Positions 1 through 8,541 of a stretch of 64,000 nucleotides of DNA are shown one piece after another (within the stretch, counting starts at the first letter, position 1; each line of letters starts with the position of its first letter). This stretch comes from Paracoccus sp. (in: a-proteobacteria) (GTDB lineage Bacteria; Pseudomonadota; Alphaproteobacteria; Rhodobacterales; Rhodobacteraceae), in the NCBI RefSeq assembly GCF_030538755.1, contig NZ_JAUNTJ010000003.1, positions 155,607 to 219,606 on the forward strand, written 5' to 3'. A program made the position numbers and the translations under genes. The notes beneath the pieces are model-generated. The model was not told the origin of the DNA and searched no databases. It worked only from the letters and a program-made list of their open reading frames with translations.

Positions 1-1490
1 TCGGCCTGAAGCGTGCCGCATTGCCATTCGCGGCCGATGGCGTCGGTCAGTTTGAAATCCAGCTTGGGACCATAGAACGCGCCATCGCCGGGGTTCACCT
101 CGTAGGGATAGCCCGCGCTTTCGATGGCGGCGGCCAGTGCGGTTTCGGCCTTGTCCCATACCTCGTCCGAGCCGACGCGCACTTCGGGGCGGGTGGACAG
201 TTTGATGTCGAATTTCTCGAACCCCAGATCGCGATAGACCGAGGACAGCAGCGCCAGAAAGCCCGCTGTTTCGGATTCGATCTGATCCTCGGTGCAGAAA
301 ATATGCGCGTCGTCCTGCACGAACCCGCGCACCCGCATCAGCCCGTGCATCGACCCCGAGGATTCGTAACGGTGGCACGAACCAAACTCGGCCAGCCGCA
401 GCGGCAGTTCGCGGTAGGATTTTAGGCCCTGATTATAGACCTGCACATGGCAGGGGCAGTTCATCGGTTTCAGCGCGTTGGTGCGTTTTTCGCGCGCACC
501 TTCCTCATCGACTTCGACGAGGAACATGTTTTCGCGATACGCCTCCCAGTGGCCGGATTTTTCCCACAGGATGCGGTCCACCACCTGCGGCGTCTTGATT
601 TCCTTGTAGCCCGCGCGCGTCAGGCGGCGGCGCATGTAGGATTCCAGTTCGCGATAGATGGACCAGCCGTTCGGGTGCCAGAACACCATGCCCGGCGCTT
701 CTTCCTGAAAGTGGAACAGTTCCATTTCGCGGCCCAGCTTGCGGTGGTCGCGTTTGGCGGCCTCTTCCAGCATGGTCAGATGCGCCTTGAGGTCGTCGCG
801 GTTGCGGAAGGCGACGCCGTAGATGCGTTGCAGCATCGGGCGCGAGGCATCGCCCAGCCAATAGGCACCCGCCACATGGGTCAGGCGGAAGGCATCGGCG
901 GGCACCTGCCCGGTGTGTTGCAGATGCGGGCCGCGGCACAGATCCTGCCAGTCGCCGTGCCAATACATCCGCAGATCCTCGCCCTCGGGGATGCGGTTGA
1001 TGAGTTCGACTTTGAACGGCTCGCCCCGGTCGGTGTAATGGGCGATGGCCCGGTCGCGGTCCCAGACCTCGGTGCGGACGGGATCGCGGGCGGCGATGAT
1101 CTGTTTCATCCGCGCCTCGATCTGGCCGAGGTCTTCGGGGGTGAAGGGCTCGGCGCGGTCGAAATCGTAGAACCAGCCGAAATCGCGCACCGGGCCGATG
1201 GTGACTTTGACATCGGGCCAGATGTCCTGCACCGCGCGGGCCATGATATGGGCCAGATCGTGCCGGATCAGTTCCAGCGCCGGTTCGGCGTCTTTCATGG
1301 TGTTGATGGCGATGCTGCCGTTTTCGGCAATAGGCCAGGCCAGGTCGATGTGCCGGCCGTTCAGGCTGGCGCTGATGGCGTTCTTGGCCAGGCTGGGTGC
1401 GATCGAGGCCGCGACCTGCGCCGCCGTGGTGCCGACGGGGTAATCGCGCGCATTGCCATCGGGAAAGGTGAGGGAAATCTGGTCGGCCAT
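1..1490 (-). CDS. thrS: Threonyl-tRNA synthetase, 5' part (runs off the window)
   Basis: Cytoplasmic class II synthetase that charges tRNA-Thr. About 496 N-terminal codons are present and the C-terminal anticodon-binding part lies outside the window. Visible are an N-terminal TGS-type segment ([10 protein letters not shown]), the second editing/additional domain with [11 protein letters not shown], the zinc-ligand motif MNCPCHM and the class II motif 2 region [18 protein letters not shown]. Two ATG codons lie in tandem (1493 and 1490); the second is chosen because GGAG then sits 6 bases upstream. It is divergent from the hydrolase at 1647. Identification is secure. Confidence 0.97.
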   Translation of the reverse strand, partial: MADQISLTFPDGNARDYPVGTTAAQVAASIAPSLAKNAISASLNGRHIDLAWPIAENGSIAINTMKDAEPALELIRHDLAHIMARAVQDIWPDVKVTIGPVRDFGWFYDFDRAEPFTPEDLGQIEARMKQIIAARDPVRTEVWDRDRAIAHYTDRGEPFKVELINRIPEGEDLRMYWHGDWQDLCRGPHLQHTGQVPADAFRLTHVAGAYWLGDASRPMLQRIYGVAFRNRDDLKAHLTMLEEAAKRDHRKLGREMELFHFQEEAPGMVFWHPNGWSIYRELESYMRRRLTRAGYKEIKTPQVVDRILWEKSGHWEAYRENMFLVEVDEEGAREKRTNALKPMNCPCHVQVYNQGLKSYRELPLRLAEFGSCHRYESSGSMHGLMRVRGFVQDDAHIFCTEDQIESETAGFLALLSSVYRDLGFEKFDIKLSTRPEVRVGSDEVWDKAETALAAAIESAGYPYEVNPGDGAFYGPKLDFKLTDAIGREWQCGTLQA

Positions 1491-1592
1491 CATCGGCTCC
1501 TCGTCGGTTTGGCGCCCACGGAACGCCCGGTTGCGGGTATGTGCTTGCCTCTTGCGGGCTGCTGCGGGGAAAGTCAACATGGGTGCCCAAAG

Positions 1593-1645
1593 CCGGGGGC
1601 GCTTCGCCCCCCGGACCCCCAGAGGATATTTGAGGACCAAAGATG
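1593..1645 (+). repeat. Dispersed GC-rich hairpin repeat, copy 1
   Basis: First of three copies of an approximately 53-base element. It has a hairpin (GGGGGCG-CTT-CGCCCCC), then GGACCCCCAGAGGATATTT, 3-5 variable bases and ACCAAAGATG. The 39 bases from CCGGGG to TATTT are identical in all three copies. Here the element ends 1 base before the ATG of the alpha/beta hydrolase, so its GAGGA may act as ribosome binding site. Similar elements are, to my knowledge, common between genes of Rhodobacteraceae. Confidence 0.85.
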
Positions 1646-1646
1646 G

Positions 1647-2396
1647 ATGGCTGAGTTTTTCGAGGGGCCGCAGGGGCGGCGGATTGCGTATCAGCGGCTG
1701 GACGGGCAGGGGCCGGGCGTGGTGTTTCTGGGCGGGTTCCGCTCGGATATGACCGGGACCAAGGCCGTGGCGCTGGAGGCATGGGCGCGGCGTGAGGGGC
1801 GGGCGTTCCTGCGGCTGGATTATTCCGGTCATGGTCAGTCGTCGGGGGTGTTCGAGGATGGCAGTATCGGCGACTGGTTCGAGGATGCGGCGGCGCTGAT
1901 CGAGGCTGTGACCGAGGGGCCGCAGGTTCTGGTCGGCTCATCCATGGGGGGCTGGATCGCGTTGCTGCTGGCGCGGCGGATGCCGGGGCGGATTGCCGGG
2001 ATGGTGACGATTGCGGCGGCGCCCGATTTCACCGAGCAGGGGTTCTGGGCCAGCTTTGACGAGGCGCAGCGGGCGCGGCTGATGCAGGATGGCAAGGTGG
2101 CGCTGCCCAGCGGCTATTCCGACGATCCTTATGTCATCACGCGCCGCTTGATTGTGGACGGGCGCGATCATCTGGTGATGCGTCAGCCGCTGGCCTTGCC
2201 GTTTCCGGTGCGGTTTCTGCAAGGGACGGCGGATGCGGATGTGCCGATGCAATGGGCGCTGGATCTGCTGGATCATGCCGAGGGCGAGGATCTGCGGCTG
2301 GTGCTGGTCAAGGGGGCAGATCACCGCTTTTCCAGCGATGACTGTCTGCGGCTGATCGAGCAATCGGTGGCCGAGGTTCTGGCCCGGATCGGCTGA
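1647..2396 (+). CDS. Alpha/beta hydrolase
   Basis: 249-residue serine hydrolase of the alpha/beta fold; substrate unknown. It shows an oxyanion segment ([10 protein letters not shown]), the DYSGHGQS strand, the nucleophile elbow GSSMGG (Ser99), a likely acid in GTADADVP and a His in GADHRFS near the C-terminus, so the triad looks complete. Length suits the small single-domain ABHD10-like or esterase/thioesterase group. The ATG at 1647 begins MAEFF; the ATG at 1643 is out of frame and stops after three codons. GAGGA about 10 bases upstream comes from the dispersed repeat. Divergent from thrS, with no operon partner; no signal peptide, so cytoplasmic. Confidence 0.85.
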   Translation: MAEFFEGPQGRRIAYQRLDGQGPGVVFLGGFRSDMTGTKAVALEAWARREGRAFLRLDYSGHGQSSGVFEDGSIGDWFEDAAALIEAVTEGPQVLVGSSMGGWIALLLARRMPGRIAGMVTIAAAPDFTEQGFWASFDEAQRARLMQDGKVALPSGYSDDPYVITRRLIVDGRDHLVMRQPLALPFPVRFLQGTADADVPMQWALDLLDHAEGEDLRLVLVKGADHRFSSDDCLRLIEQSVAEVLARIG

Positions 2397-2482
2397 TCGG
2401 GCGCAGGGCAGGGGCCTTGGGCGCAAAAGCAAGGGCGCGGTTTTGCCGCGCCCTGTTTCGTGTTGTGTCTGTTGCGGTCTGG

Positions 2483-3832
2483 TCAGACGGCGATCTTGCC
2501 GTCGTCGTCCAGCGCGTGGCGGTCGCCGACATCGGCGGCTTTGTCGCCCATGCCGCGACGTTTCTTGCGGCCGACCTCGGGCTGGAGGCTGCTGTGTTCG
2601 TCGATGAAATCCAGCACCAGCGGGCGAATGTTCAGGCGCCAGCTTTTCCCGGCGAAGATGCCGTAATGGCCCGCGAAGGGTTCAAGATGCTGTGCCTTTT
2701 TGCTGTCCGGCACGCCGGTGCAAAGGCGCAGCGCGGCGACGCATTGGCCGGGGGCCGAGATGTCGTCATTGGCCCCTTCGACCGTCATCACGGCCACATC
2801 GGTGATCTTGCCGATGTCCACGGCGCGGCCGTTCACGGTAAATTCGTTCCGGGCGATTTCCAGATTCTTGAAAATGCGTTCGACGGTGGACAGGTAAAAT
2901 TCCGCCGTCATATCCAGCACGGCCAGATATTCATCGTAGAATTTGTTGTGCTTGTCGCCTTCGCTGGCCTCGCCCCGCGCCTCGGCAAAGATCTTGTCGA
3001 TGAAGGCCTTGGCGTGGGTTTCGCTGTTCATCGCGATGAAGGACGACAGTTGCGCCAGCCCCGGATAGACCATCCGCCCCGCGCCGCGATATTTGAAGCC
3101 GACCGACTGGATCATCAGGTGTTCCAGCTCGCCCATGGTGATGCGGTTGCCAAAATCCGTCACCTCGGTCGCGGCGGCGTCGGGATCGACCGGGCCGCCG
3201 ATCAGGGTCAGGGTGCGCGGCTGTGCCTTGGGGTCGTCCTCGGCCAGGATGGCGGTTGCGGCCAGCGTCAGCGGGGCGGGCTGGCAGACCGCGATCACGT
3301 TCAGATCGGGGCCAAGGTGGCGGATGAAATCGACCAGATAGGTGGTGTAATCCTCGACGTCGAACTTGCCCTCGGACACGGGGATGTCGCGGGCGTTGTG
3401 CCAGTCGGTCACATAAACCTCGCAGTCGGGCAGCAGCGAGGTGACGGTGGACCGCATCAGCGTGGCGTAATGGCCCGACATCGGCGCGACCAGCAGAACC
3501 TTGCGCGGCTTGACGGCGCGGCGGGCGACGCGGAAATGGATCAGATCGCCGAAGGGACGCTGCACTTCCTTATCGACATAGACCATGTGGTCCTGCCCGT
3601 CGTCGCCGGGGATCGGGGGGATGTTCCAGTCGGGCTTGATGACCATGCGGGCAAAGCTGCGTTCGGTGACGCGGCCCCACGCGCTCATCAGTTTGAACAT
3701 GGGGTGCGGGATCAGCGCAAAGGCCGGGTAAGACGCAAGCGCGCGGGCACTGGCCCCCATCCATTCATAGCTGTTCCGAATCGATTCCATCGCATCATAG
3801 GAAATGATGCCCTTGACCCCTTTATACGCCAT
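2483..3832 (-). CDS. phaZ: Intracellular poly(3-hydroxyalkanoate) depolymerase
   Basis: 449 residues from MAYKGVKG. Intracellular depolymerases mobilise amorphous PHA granules. The likely catalytic Cys is C183 in AVCQP, the same position as the catalytic Cys183 reported for the Ralstonia eutropha enzyme. The family core (APMSGHYATLMR, YVTDWHNARD, GGPVDPDAA) is present and there is no secretion signal. The frame stays open to 3922, but the upstream codons do not look like family sequence and AAGG lies about 9 bases before 3832. Divergent from phaC, with a PhaR-type palindrome 17 bases upstream of the start, suggesting shared control with the synthesis genes. Confidence 0.93.
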   Translation of the reverse strand: MAYKGVKGIISYDAMESIRNSYEWMGASARALASYPAFALIPHPMFKLMSAWGRVTERSFARMVIKPDWNIPPIPGDDGQDHMVYVDKEVQRPFGDLIHFRVARRAVKPRKVLLVAPMSGHYATLMRSTVTSLLPDCEVYVTDWHNARDIPVSEGKFDVEDYTTYLVDFIRHLGPDLNVIAVCQPAPLTLAATAILAEDDPKAQPRTLTLIGGPVDPDAAATEVTDFGNRITMGELEHLMIQSVGFKYRGAGRMVYPGLAQLSSFIAMNSETHAKAFIDKIFAEARGEASEGDKHNKFYDEYLAVLDMTAEFYLSTVERIFKNLEIARNEFTVNGRAVDIGKITDVAVMTVEGANDDISAPGQCVAALRLCTGVPDSKKAQHLEPFAGHYGIFAGKSWRLNIRPLVLDFIDEHSSLQPEVGRKKRRGMGDKAADVGDRHALDDDGKIAV

Positions 3833-3848
3833 TTTCTTCAGCCTTTTT

Positions 3849-3859
3849 CTGCGCCGCAG
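3849..3859. promoter_or_regulatory. Candidate PhaR operator in the phaZ-phaC intergenic region
   Basis: The sequence CTGC-GCC-GCAG is a perfect palindrome of the CTGC-N3-GCAG type, matching the TGC-rich site I recall for PhaR of Paracoccus denitrificans. It lies 17 bases upstream of the phaZ start and about 107 bases upstream of phaC. The same pattern recurs twice before phaP. Binding here is inferred. Confidence 0.6.
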
Positions 3860-3965
3860 CACGGCAGACAAGCAAGTGCGCCACTGTGGCGAAAGGGAAA
3901 ACCCGGCTTTACCCATCGGCAACGATGCGCGTATGATCGTATTGTAATAGGGGGGAAATCACGTC

Positions 3966-6047
3966 ATGGCAAGCAATCCTGAAGCGCCGGGTCGCAAAGT
4001 TGCGCGCGGCAGGGGTGTTCGCGCAACATCCGCAAAGGCTGACAGCACGGGGGGAGAGGCGTCGGTGCCGCCGAAAAAGCCGCGCCGCAGCAGCGCAAAA
4101 CCAGCCGCCGCCAAGGCCGAACCTGCCGCAGCGGCGCCGCCAAAACCGGCGGCCCCGAAACCTGCGGCACGGCGCAAACCGGCGGCCAAGCCTGCTGCGA
4201 AAGCCGCTGTGGCGGAAAAAAGCCAGCCTTCACCCGCAGCGGTTGCGCCGGAGCCTGTCGCGGACAAGGCTTTGTCAGTCGCGCACACCCTGCCGGTGCC
4301 GCAGCAGATGGCTGAAAACATCGACCGGATCGAGGTGCTGAGCCATCGCCTGATGGCCGCTCTGGCCAGCCGCGCCATGCCCAACCCTGCGGTTGACGGG
4401 CCGGGACCGGAATTTTTCATGGCCACCGCCGGGGCATGGATGAAGATGCTGGCCGAACAGCCCGCGCGGGTGATCGAACAGCAGGTGAATTTCTGGGGCG
4501 AGACGCTGAAACACTACGCCCGCGCCAGTCAGGTGCTGGCGCAGGGCAAGATCGCCGCGCCCGAGGATGACGGCCCGCAGGACCGGCGCTTTGCCAATCC
4601 GCTGTGGCAGACGCATCCGTTCTTTAACTATGTCAAGCGGCAGTATCAGATCAACGCCGACGCCATGCGCGCGGCGGCCTCGGATCTGGATATGCCCGAT
4701 GACGTGGCCAAGCGCCGGATGAGCTGGCTGACCAGCCAGATCATCGACATGATGGCGCCCACGAATTTTCTGGCCACCAACCCCGACGCGCTGGAAAAAG
4801 CCCTTGAGACCGAGGGTGAAAGTCTGGTTCGCGGGCTGGAGAACCTTGTCCGCGACGTGGAACAGAACGGCGGCGAATTTCTGGTGTCGCTGGCCGATCG
4901 CGATGCCTTTACGGTCGGCGAAAACATCGGCACCACGCCCGGCACCGTGGTTCACCGCAGCGACCTGTTCGAACTGATCCAGTATCACCCGGCGACGGAC
5001 AAGGTTCACGCCATGCCCATCGTCATGTTCCCGCCGTGGATCAACAAGTTCTATATCCTTGATCTGAAACCACAAAACAGCCTGATCCGCTGGGTTGTGG
5101 AACAGGGGCACACGCTGTTCGTGGTGTCGTGGAAAAACCCCGATGCCAGCTATGCCGACAAGGGCATGGGCGATTACGTCTCGGCCTATATCGAGGCGAT
5201 GGACAAGGTGCTGGAACTGACCGGCCAGAAAAAGCTGAACGCCGTCGGCTATTGCATCGGCGGCACCACCCTGACCGCTACGCTTGGGGTGCTGAAAAAG
5301 CGCGGCGATGATCGGGTCAACACCGCGACCTTCTTTACCACGCTGACCGATTTTTCCGAACTGGGCGAATTCACCACCTTCTTGCAGGACGATTTCATCA
5401 CCGGCATCGAAGAAGAGGTCGCCCGCAAAGGCGTGTTCGGCGCGGTTCTGATGTCGCGCACCATGTCGTTCCTGCGCGCCAACGATCTGGTCTGGGGACC
5501 GGCGATCCGCAACTATATGCTGGGCGAAACGCCGCCCGCCTTTGACCTGCTGTATTGGAACGGCGATTCCACGAACCTGCCGGGGCGGATGACGCTGGAA
5601 TATCTGAACGAGCTGTGCCGCCAGAACTATCTGGTGTCGCAAGGGTTCGAGGTTCTGGGCGAAAAGGTCACGCTGGCCGATGTAACCGTGCCGCTGTGCG
5701 CGGTGGCCTGTGAAACCGACCATATCGCGCCGTGGAAGGATTGCTGGCGCGGCTTTGCGCAAACGGCGTCCACGGACAAACGCTTTATCCTGTCGGAATC
5801 GGGCCATATCGCGGGCATCATCAACCCGCCCAGCAAAAAGAAATATGGCCATTACCTGAGCAATGCCGGTTTCGGCGGCACCTGGCAGGACTGGAAACAC
5901 GACGCCAGCTTTCATCAGGGCAGTTGGTGGCCGGTCTGGGGCAAGTGGCTGGAGGAATCGGCGGGGCCGATGGTGGCTGCGCGCGATCCGGGGCAGGGGC
6001 TTGGCCCGGCACCGGGAACCTATGTTCACCAGCGCGCCAACGGCTGA
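3966..6047 (+). CDS. phaC: Class I poly(3-hydroxyalkanoate) synthase
   Basis: 693 residues; polymerises (R)-3-hydroxyacyl-CoA into PHA at the granule surface. The lipase-like box GYCIGG holds the catalytic Cys430, and a likely Asp (CETDHIAPW) and His (SGHIAGI) follow. Homology to class I synthases starts around residue 110. The first 100 or so residues are a low-complexity Ala/Pro/Lys extension, which makes the protein longer than the roughly 590 residues typical of class I; such extensions occur in Paracoccus. AGGGGGG precedes the start. phaZ is divergent upstream; phaP and phaR follow on the same strand, with a hairpin terminator right after the stop. Confidence 0.96.
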   Translation: MASNPEAPGRKVARGRGVRATSAKADSTGGEASVPPKKPRRSSAKPAAAKAEPAAAAPPKPAAPKPAARRKPAAKPAAKAAVAEKSQPSPAAVAPEPVADKALSVAHTLPVPQQMAENIDRIEVLSHRLMAALASRAMPNPAVDGPGPEFFMATAGAWMKMLAEQPARVIEQQVNFWGETLKHYARASQVLAQGKIAAPEDDGPQDRRFANPLWQTHPFFNYVKRQYQINADAMRAAASDLDMPDDVAKRRMSWLTSQIIDMMAPTNFLATNPDALEKALETEGESLVRGLENLVRDVEQNGGEFLVSLADRDAFTVGENIGTTPGTVVHRSDLFELIQYHPATDKVHAMPIVMFPPWINKFYILDLKPQNSLIRWVVEQGHTLFVVSWKNPDASYADKGMGDYVSAYIEAMDKVLELTGQKKLNAVGYCIGGTTLTATLGVLKKRGDDRVNTATFFTTLTDFSELGEFTTFLQDDFITGIEEEVARKGVFGAVLMSRTMSFLRANDLVWGPAIRNYMLGETPPAFDLLYWNGDSTNLPGRMTLEYLNELCRQNYLVSQGFEVLGEKVTLADVTVPLCAVACETDHIAPWKDCWRGFAQTASTDKRFILSESGHIAGIINPPSKKKYGHYLSNAGFGGTWQDWKHDASFHQGSWWPVWGKWLEESAGPMVAARDPGQGLGPAPGTYVHQRANG

Positions 6048-6054
6048 CATGCAG

Positions 6055-6092
6055 CCGCCCGGTCTGGCAAACCGGGCGGTTCATAAATTTTT
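6055..6092 (+). terminator. Terminator downstream of phaC
   Basis: A perfect 9-bp stem, CCGCCCGGT (6055-6063) with ACCGGGCGG (6071-6079), is followed by an AT-rich stretch ending in TTTTT. It separates phaC from phaP, which therefore probably has its own promoter. Confidence 0.7.
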
Positions 6093-6093
6093 G

Positions 6094-6104
6094 CTGCACT
6101 GCAG
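6094..6104. promoter_or_regulatory. Candidate PhaR operator 1 upstream of phaP
   Basis: CTGC-ACT-GCAG at 6094-6104 fits CTGC-N3-GCAG and is flanked by T and A runs. It lies about 115 bases upstream of phaP and 25 bases from the second palindrome, centre to centre about 28 bases. Confidence 0.65.
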
Positions 6105-6118
6105 AAAAAATACTTGAA

Positions 6119-6135
6119 ATGCTGCGGCGCAGCAT
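6119..6135. promoter_or_regulatory. Candidate PhaR operator 2 upstream of phaP
   Basis: ATGCTGC-GGC-GCAGCAT is a perfect 17-bp palindrome containing CTGC-N3-GCAG, 84 bases before phaP. TTGAAA at 6114-6119 could be a -35 element, which would place the palindrome in the promoter spacer where bound PhaR would block RNA polymerase. The promoter assignment is weak; the palindrome is clear. Confidence 0.7.
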
Positions 6136-6218
6136 CCATCTTGGCCCTACGGAAACAGATTACCACGGCAGGGTAACGGGGACATGACCTCACCTGCCCC
6201 CTTGATGGAGATAGAGAC

Positions 6219-6683
6219 ATGGCCAAGGCCCCTGACTACACCAAAACCTTCCAGGACATGATGGCGCAATTCCCGGTTGACACCTCGTCGGTGACCGAAG
6301 CCTTCAAATCGCAAACCGCTCTGGGCGAAAAACTGGCCCGCGTCGCCCTGACCGCGGCCGAGCGTTCGACCGAGATTTCGGCCCAGTGGACCAAAGACGC
6401 TCTGGCCCGCGTGGGTGAGCTGTCGACCGCCAAAGAAGAGCCGACCGAATACGCCAAAGCCGTTTCGGACTTTGCTTCGGCTTCCGCTGAACTGGCCGCT
6501 GAACACATGTCCGCCTTTGCAGAAGTCGCCAAGAAACTGCAAATGGACACCGTTGACCTGATGCTGACCGCTGGCAAAGACATCGCCTCGGACGCGCAGA
6601 AAGCCGCTGAAAAAGCGACCAAAGACGCGCAGGCCGCTGTCAAGAAAGCCACCACCGCTGCGACCAACGCGACCAAAGCCTGA
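6219..6683 (+). CDS. phaP: Phasin, PHA granule-associated protein
   Basis: 154 residues, predicted almost entirely helical, with a phasin-type core (KSQTALGEKLARVAL to AEVAKKLQMDTVDLM) and an Ala/Lys/Thr-rich C-terminal tail after about residue 125 resembling PHA-associated tails. Phasins coat PHA granules, limit their size and are usually the most abundant granule protein. GATGGAGATAG supplies the ribosome binding site. Two PhaR-type palindromes upstream and a strong terminator downstream make it a single-gene unit. In this family PhaR represses phaP until polymer titrates the repressor away. Confidence 0.93.
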   Translation: MAKAPDYTKTFQDMMAQFPVDTSSVTEAFKSQTALGEKLARVALTAAERSTEISAQWTKDALARVGELSTAKEEPTEYAKAVSDFASASAELAAEHMSAFAEVAKKLQMDTVDLMLTAGKDIASDAQKAAEKATKDAQAAVKKATTAATNATKA

Positions 6684-6708
6684 TCGCACCGCATCGGTGA
6701 ACTGACGG

Positions 6709-6736
6709 AAAAGGGGCGGGCGACCGTCCCTTTTTC
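6709..6736 (+). terminator. Intrinsic terminator of phaP
   Basis: Stem AAAGGGGCGG / CCGTCCCTTT (one G-T pair) with a GCGA loop, running into five T residues. It ends the phaP transcript before phaR. Confidence 0.85.
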
Positions 6737-6754
6737 ATGTGCGCGCCGCCGATA

Positions 6755-6765
6755 CTGCGCTGCGG
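6755..6765. promoter_or_regulatory. Degenerate PhaR-like site upstream of phaR
   Basis: CTGC-GCT-GCGG differs by one base from CTGC-N3-GCAG. It is 129 bases upstream of the phaR start, in the right region for weak autoregulation, which is known for Paracoccus PhaR. A single mismatch in GC-rich DNA could be chance. Confidence 0.3.
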
Positions 6766-6893
6766 CACCGGCCGCGCGCTCGCGCATCGGTTGTATATTG
6801 CCCGCGACTGCGCCTTGGGGCGCTTTTCCTTTGCGTTTTGCAGGTCAAGGTCGCAGAATGCCGCAACTGCATCATTTCAACAGGGGCTGCCCC

Positions 6894-7496
6894 ATGACCG
6901 ACGCCAAAGCGCCACTGCTGATTAAACGCTATGCCAGCCGACGGTTGTATAATACCGAAACCAGCGACTATGTAACGCTGGACGACATTGCCGCCTTTAT
7001 CCGTCAGGGCCGCGAGGTGAAGATCGTCGATCTGAAATCCGGCGACGACCTGACCCGCCAGTATCTGCTGCAAATCATCGCCGAACACGAAAGCCGCGGT
7101 GAAAATGTGCTGCCGATCGACGTGCTGACCGATCTGGTGCGCAGCTATACCACGCAGGCGCAGTCCGTCGTGCCGCATTTTCTGGCCGCCAGCTTTGAAA
7201 TGCTGCGCGAGGGGCAGTCGAAGATGATGGAAAACATGGCGCGCGTGCCCAACCCCATGGCCTCGATGCCGGGCTTCGAGGCGATGCAGCGCCAGCAGCA
7301 GATGTTCCTCAAGGCGATGATGGGCGGCTGGGTGCCGCCCGGCGCGCAACCCGCCGACGAAGGCACCACCGACGCCGCCCCCGCCAAGCCCAAACGCGCC
7401 GAACGCCGCCCCGCCACCTCGCCCGAGGATGAAAAAGACATGGCCGAAATCCGCCGCCAGCTTGCCGAGCTGCAAAAGCGCATTTCCCGCCTGTAA
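6894..7496 (+). CDS. phaR: PHA synthesis repressor PhaR
   Basis: 200 residues. The N-terminal PHA/PHB accumulation-regulator DNA-binding domain (about 8-70) carries LIKRYASRRLYNTETSDYVTL, and a second domain (about 75-115) follows. The C-terminus is Pro/Ala/Lys-rich with a short coiled-coil-like end (MAEIRRQLAELQKRI). PhaR binds both operator DNA and PHA polymer, so it represses phasin and PHA genes until granules form. The ATG at 6894 is chosen because AGGGG lies 8 bases upstream; an in-frame upstream start at 6798 lacks family sequence. The CTGC-N3-GCAG sites near phaZ and phaP are its likely targets. Confidence 0.94.
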   Translation: MTDAKAPLLIKRYASRRLYNTETSDYVTLDDIAAFIRQGREVKIVDLKSGDDLTRQYLLQIIAEHESRGENVLPIDVLTDLVRSYTTQAQSVVPHFLAASFEMLREGQSKMMENMARVPNPMASMPGFEAMQRQQQMFLKAMMGGWVPPGAQPADEGTTDAAPAKPKRAERRPATSPEDEKDMAEIRRQLAELQKRISRL

Positions 7497-7550
7497 CCCC
7501 CGCACCCGGTCTTGCACAGCCCCGCCGCGCAGGTTACAGGTGACGCCCAC

Positions 7551-7640
7551 GGACGGTTGGCCGAGTGGTCGAAGGCGCACGCCTGGAAAGTGTGTAGGCG
7601 GGGAACCGTCTCGGGGGTTCGAATCCCTCACCGTCCGCCA
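7551..7640 (+). tRNA. tRNA-Ser (anticodon GGA)
   Basis: 90 nt including encoded CCA. The acceptor stem GGACGGT pairs with ACCGTCC, the anticodon stem CACGC/GTGTG encloses loop CTGGAAA (anticodon GGA), a long variable arm (type II tRNA) is present, and the T loop GTTCGAATC is seen. Reads serine codons UCC/UCU. Confidence 0.97.
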
Positions 7641-7757
7641 TTATTCATTACAAGTTCGAAGATATTTTCCCTTGAAGGGGTTTCCCCTTTGTATACTAAA
7701 GGGCTTTGTCGGCACCATCCCCTTAAAACGTGCCTCTAAACACCAGCCGGGCCGCAT

Positions 7758-8393
7758 TCACCCCGCCATCCCGCCCTGAACCTTCGCCATAAATCTGGCG
7801 ATTTCGCGTGGTTCGGGTGGGGTGCCGGTGTAGATTTCGACATAGGTCGGGATGCGGGCCAGGCGGGTGGGCATGTCTTCCTTGGCGCGCATCGAGATAT
7901 AGCCGATTTGCGTCAGATAGATCGTGCGGGCGCGGATGTCGGCTTGGGGGGCGGGTTGGCCCCAGCGGGTCAGCATGTTGCGCAGCGTGGTCAGGCGGGC
8001 CTGGTCGGCGGCCTGCACGCGGTCGGCCACGCTGGCATCCTGCAAGGCCCAGCTGCGGACGGCGAATTCCAGTGGCGCGTCAAAGCTGCCCGACAGAAAG
8101 GCGGCCAGCACGTTCAGCATCGCCTCGGCCAGCGTTTCGGCATAGTCCTGCGCGGCGCGGATCAGCGGGTCGGTGGTGCGGGCGTCCCAGCCGTCGATCA
8201 GCGCCCCCAGCAAGGCATCGCGGTCATCGAAAAACCAGTAAAAGCTGGTGCGCGACAGGTTCAGCCGCTTGGCCAGCGGCTGGATTTTGACGGCATCGAC
8301 ACCGCCCTCGATCAGCGCGTGGTAGCCGGCCTCCAGCCAGCCGTCGCGCGATCCACGCCATCCTGTCTCTGATGTGTCCTGCGGGCTTTCCAT
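7758..8393 (-). CDS. TetR/AcrR family transcriptional regulator
   Basis: 211 residues. The N-terminal helix-turn-helix (about 18-62: LEAGYHALIEGGVDAVKIQPLAKRL then NLSRTSFYWFF) is typical of TetR; the rest is a helical ligand-binding domain without recognisable ligand residues. It is divergent from the demethylase-type flavoprotein at 8542 with 148 bases between them, so it is the obvious candidate regulator of the catabolic pair at 8542-11682. No strong Shine-Dalgarno precedes the start. Confidence 0.88.
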   Translation of the reverse strand: MESPQDTSETGWRGSRDGWLEAGYHALIEGGVDAVKIQPLAKRLNLSRTSFYWFFDDRDALLGALIDGWDARTTDPLIRAAQDYAETLAEAMLNVLAAFLSGSFDAPLEFAVRSWALQDASVADRVQAADQARLTTLRNMLTRWGQPAPQADIRARTIYLTQIGYISMRAKEDMPTRLARIPTYVEIYTGTPPEPREIARFMAKVQGGMAG

Positions 8394-8477
8394 ACACCAG
8401 CCCTAGCCGCCAGCCGGGGGCAGGGCAAGAAAAATGTCCTGTAATGCCCCTATAATGTGCACTGGCGATTTTTTTAA

Positions 8478-8506
8478 TTGACACAGGTGAACATTCCTCT
8501 GATTTT
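8478..8506 (+). promoter_or_regulatory. Possible promoter of the flavoprotein operon
   Basis: TTGACA (8478-8483) is followed 17 bases later by GATTTT (8501-8506), about 36 bases before the start codon of the gene at 8542. The -35 is perfect and the -10 is poor, which would suit a regulated promoter. It lies between the TetR gene and its presumed target. Confidence 0.4.
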
Positions 8507-8541
8507 GAGACGCGACTCTCCACCTTTCACAGGCAGATCCG

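Noticed and set aside
447-1646. Plus-strand extension upstream of the alpha/beta hydrolase
   Set aside because: It is antisense to thrS; hydrolase similarity starts only at 1647.
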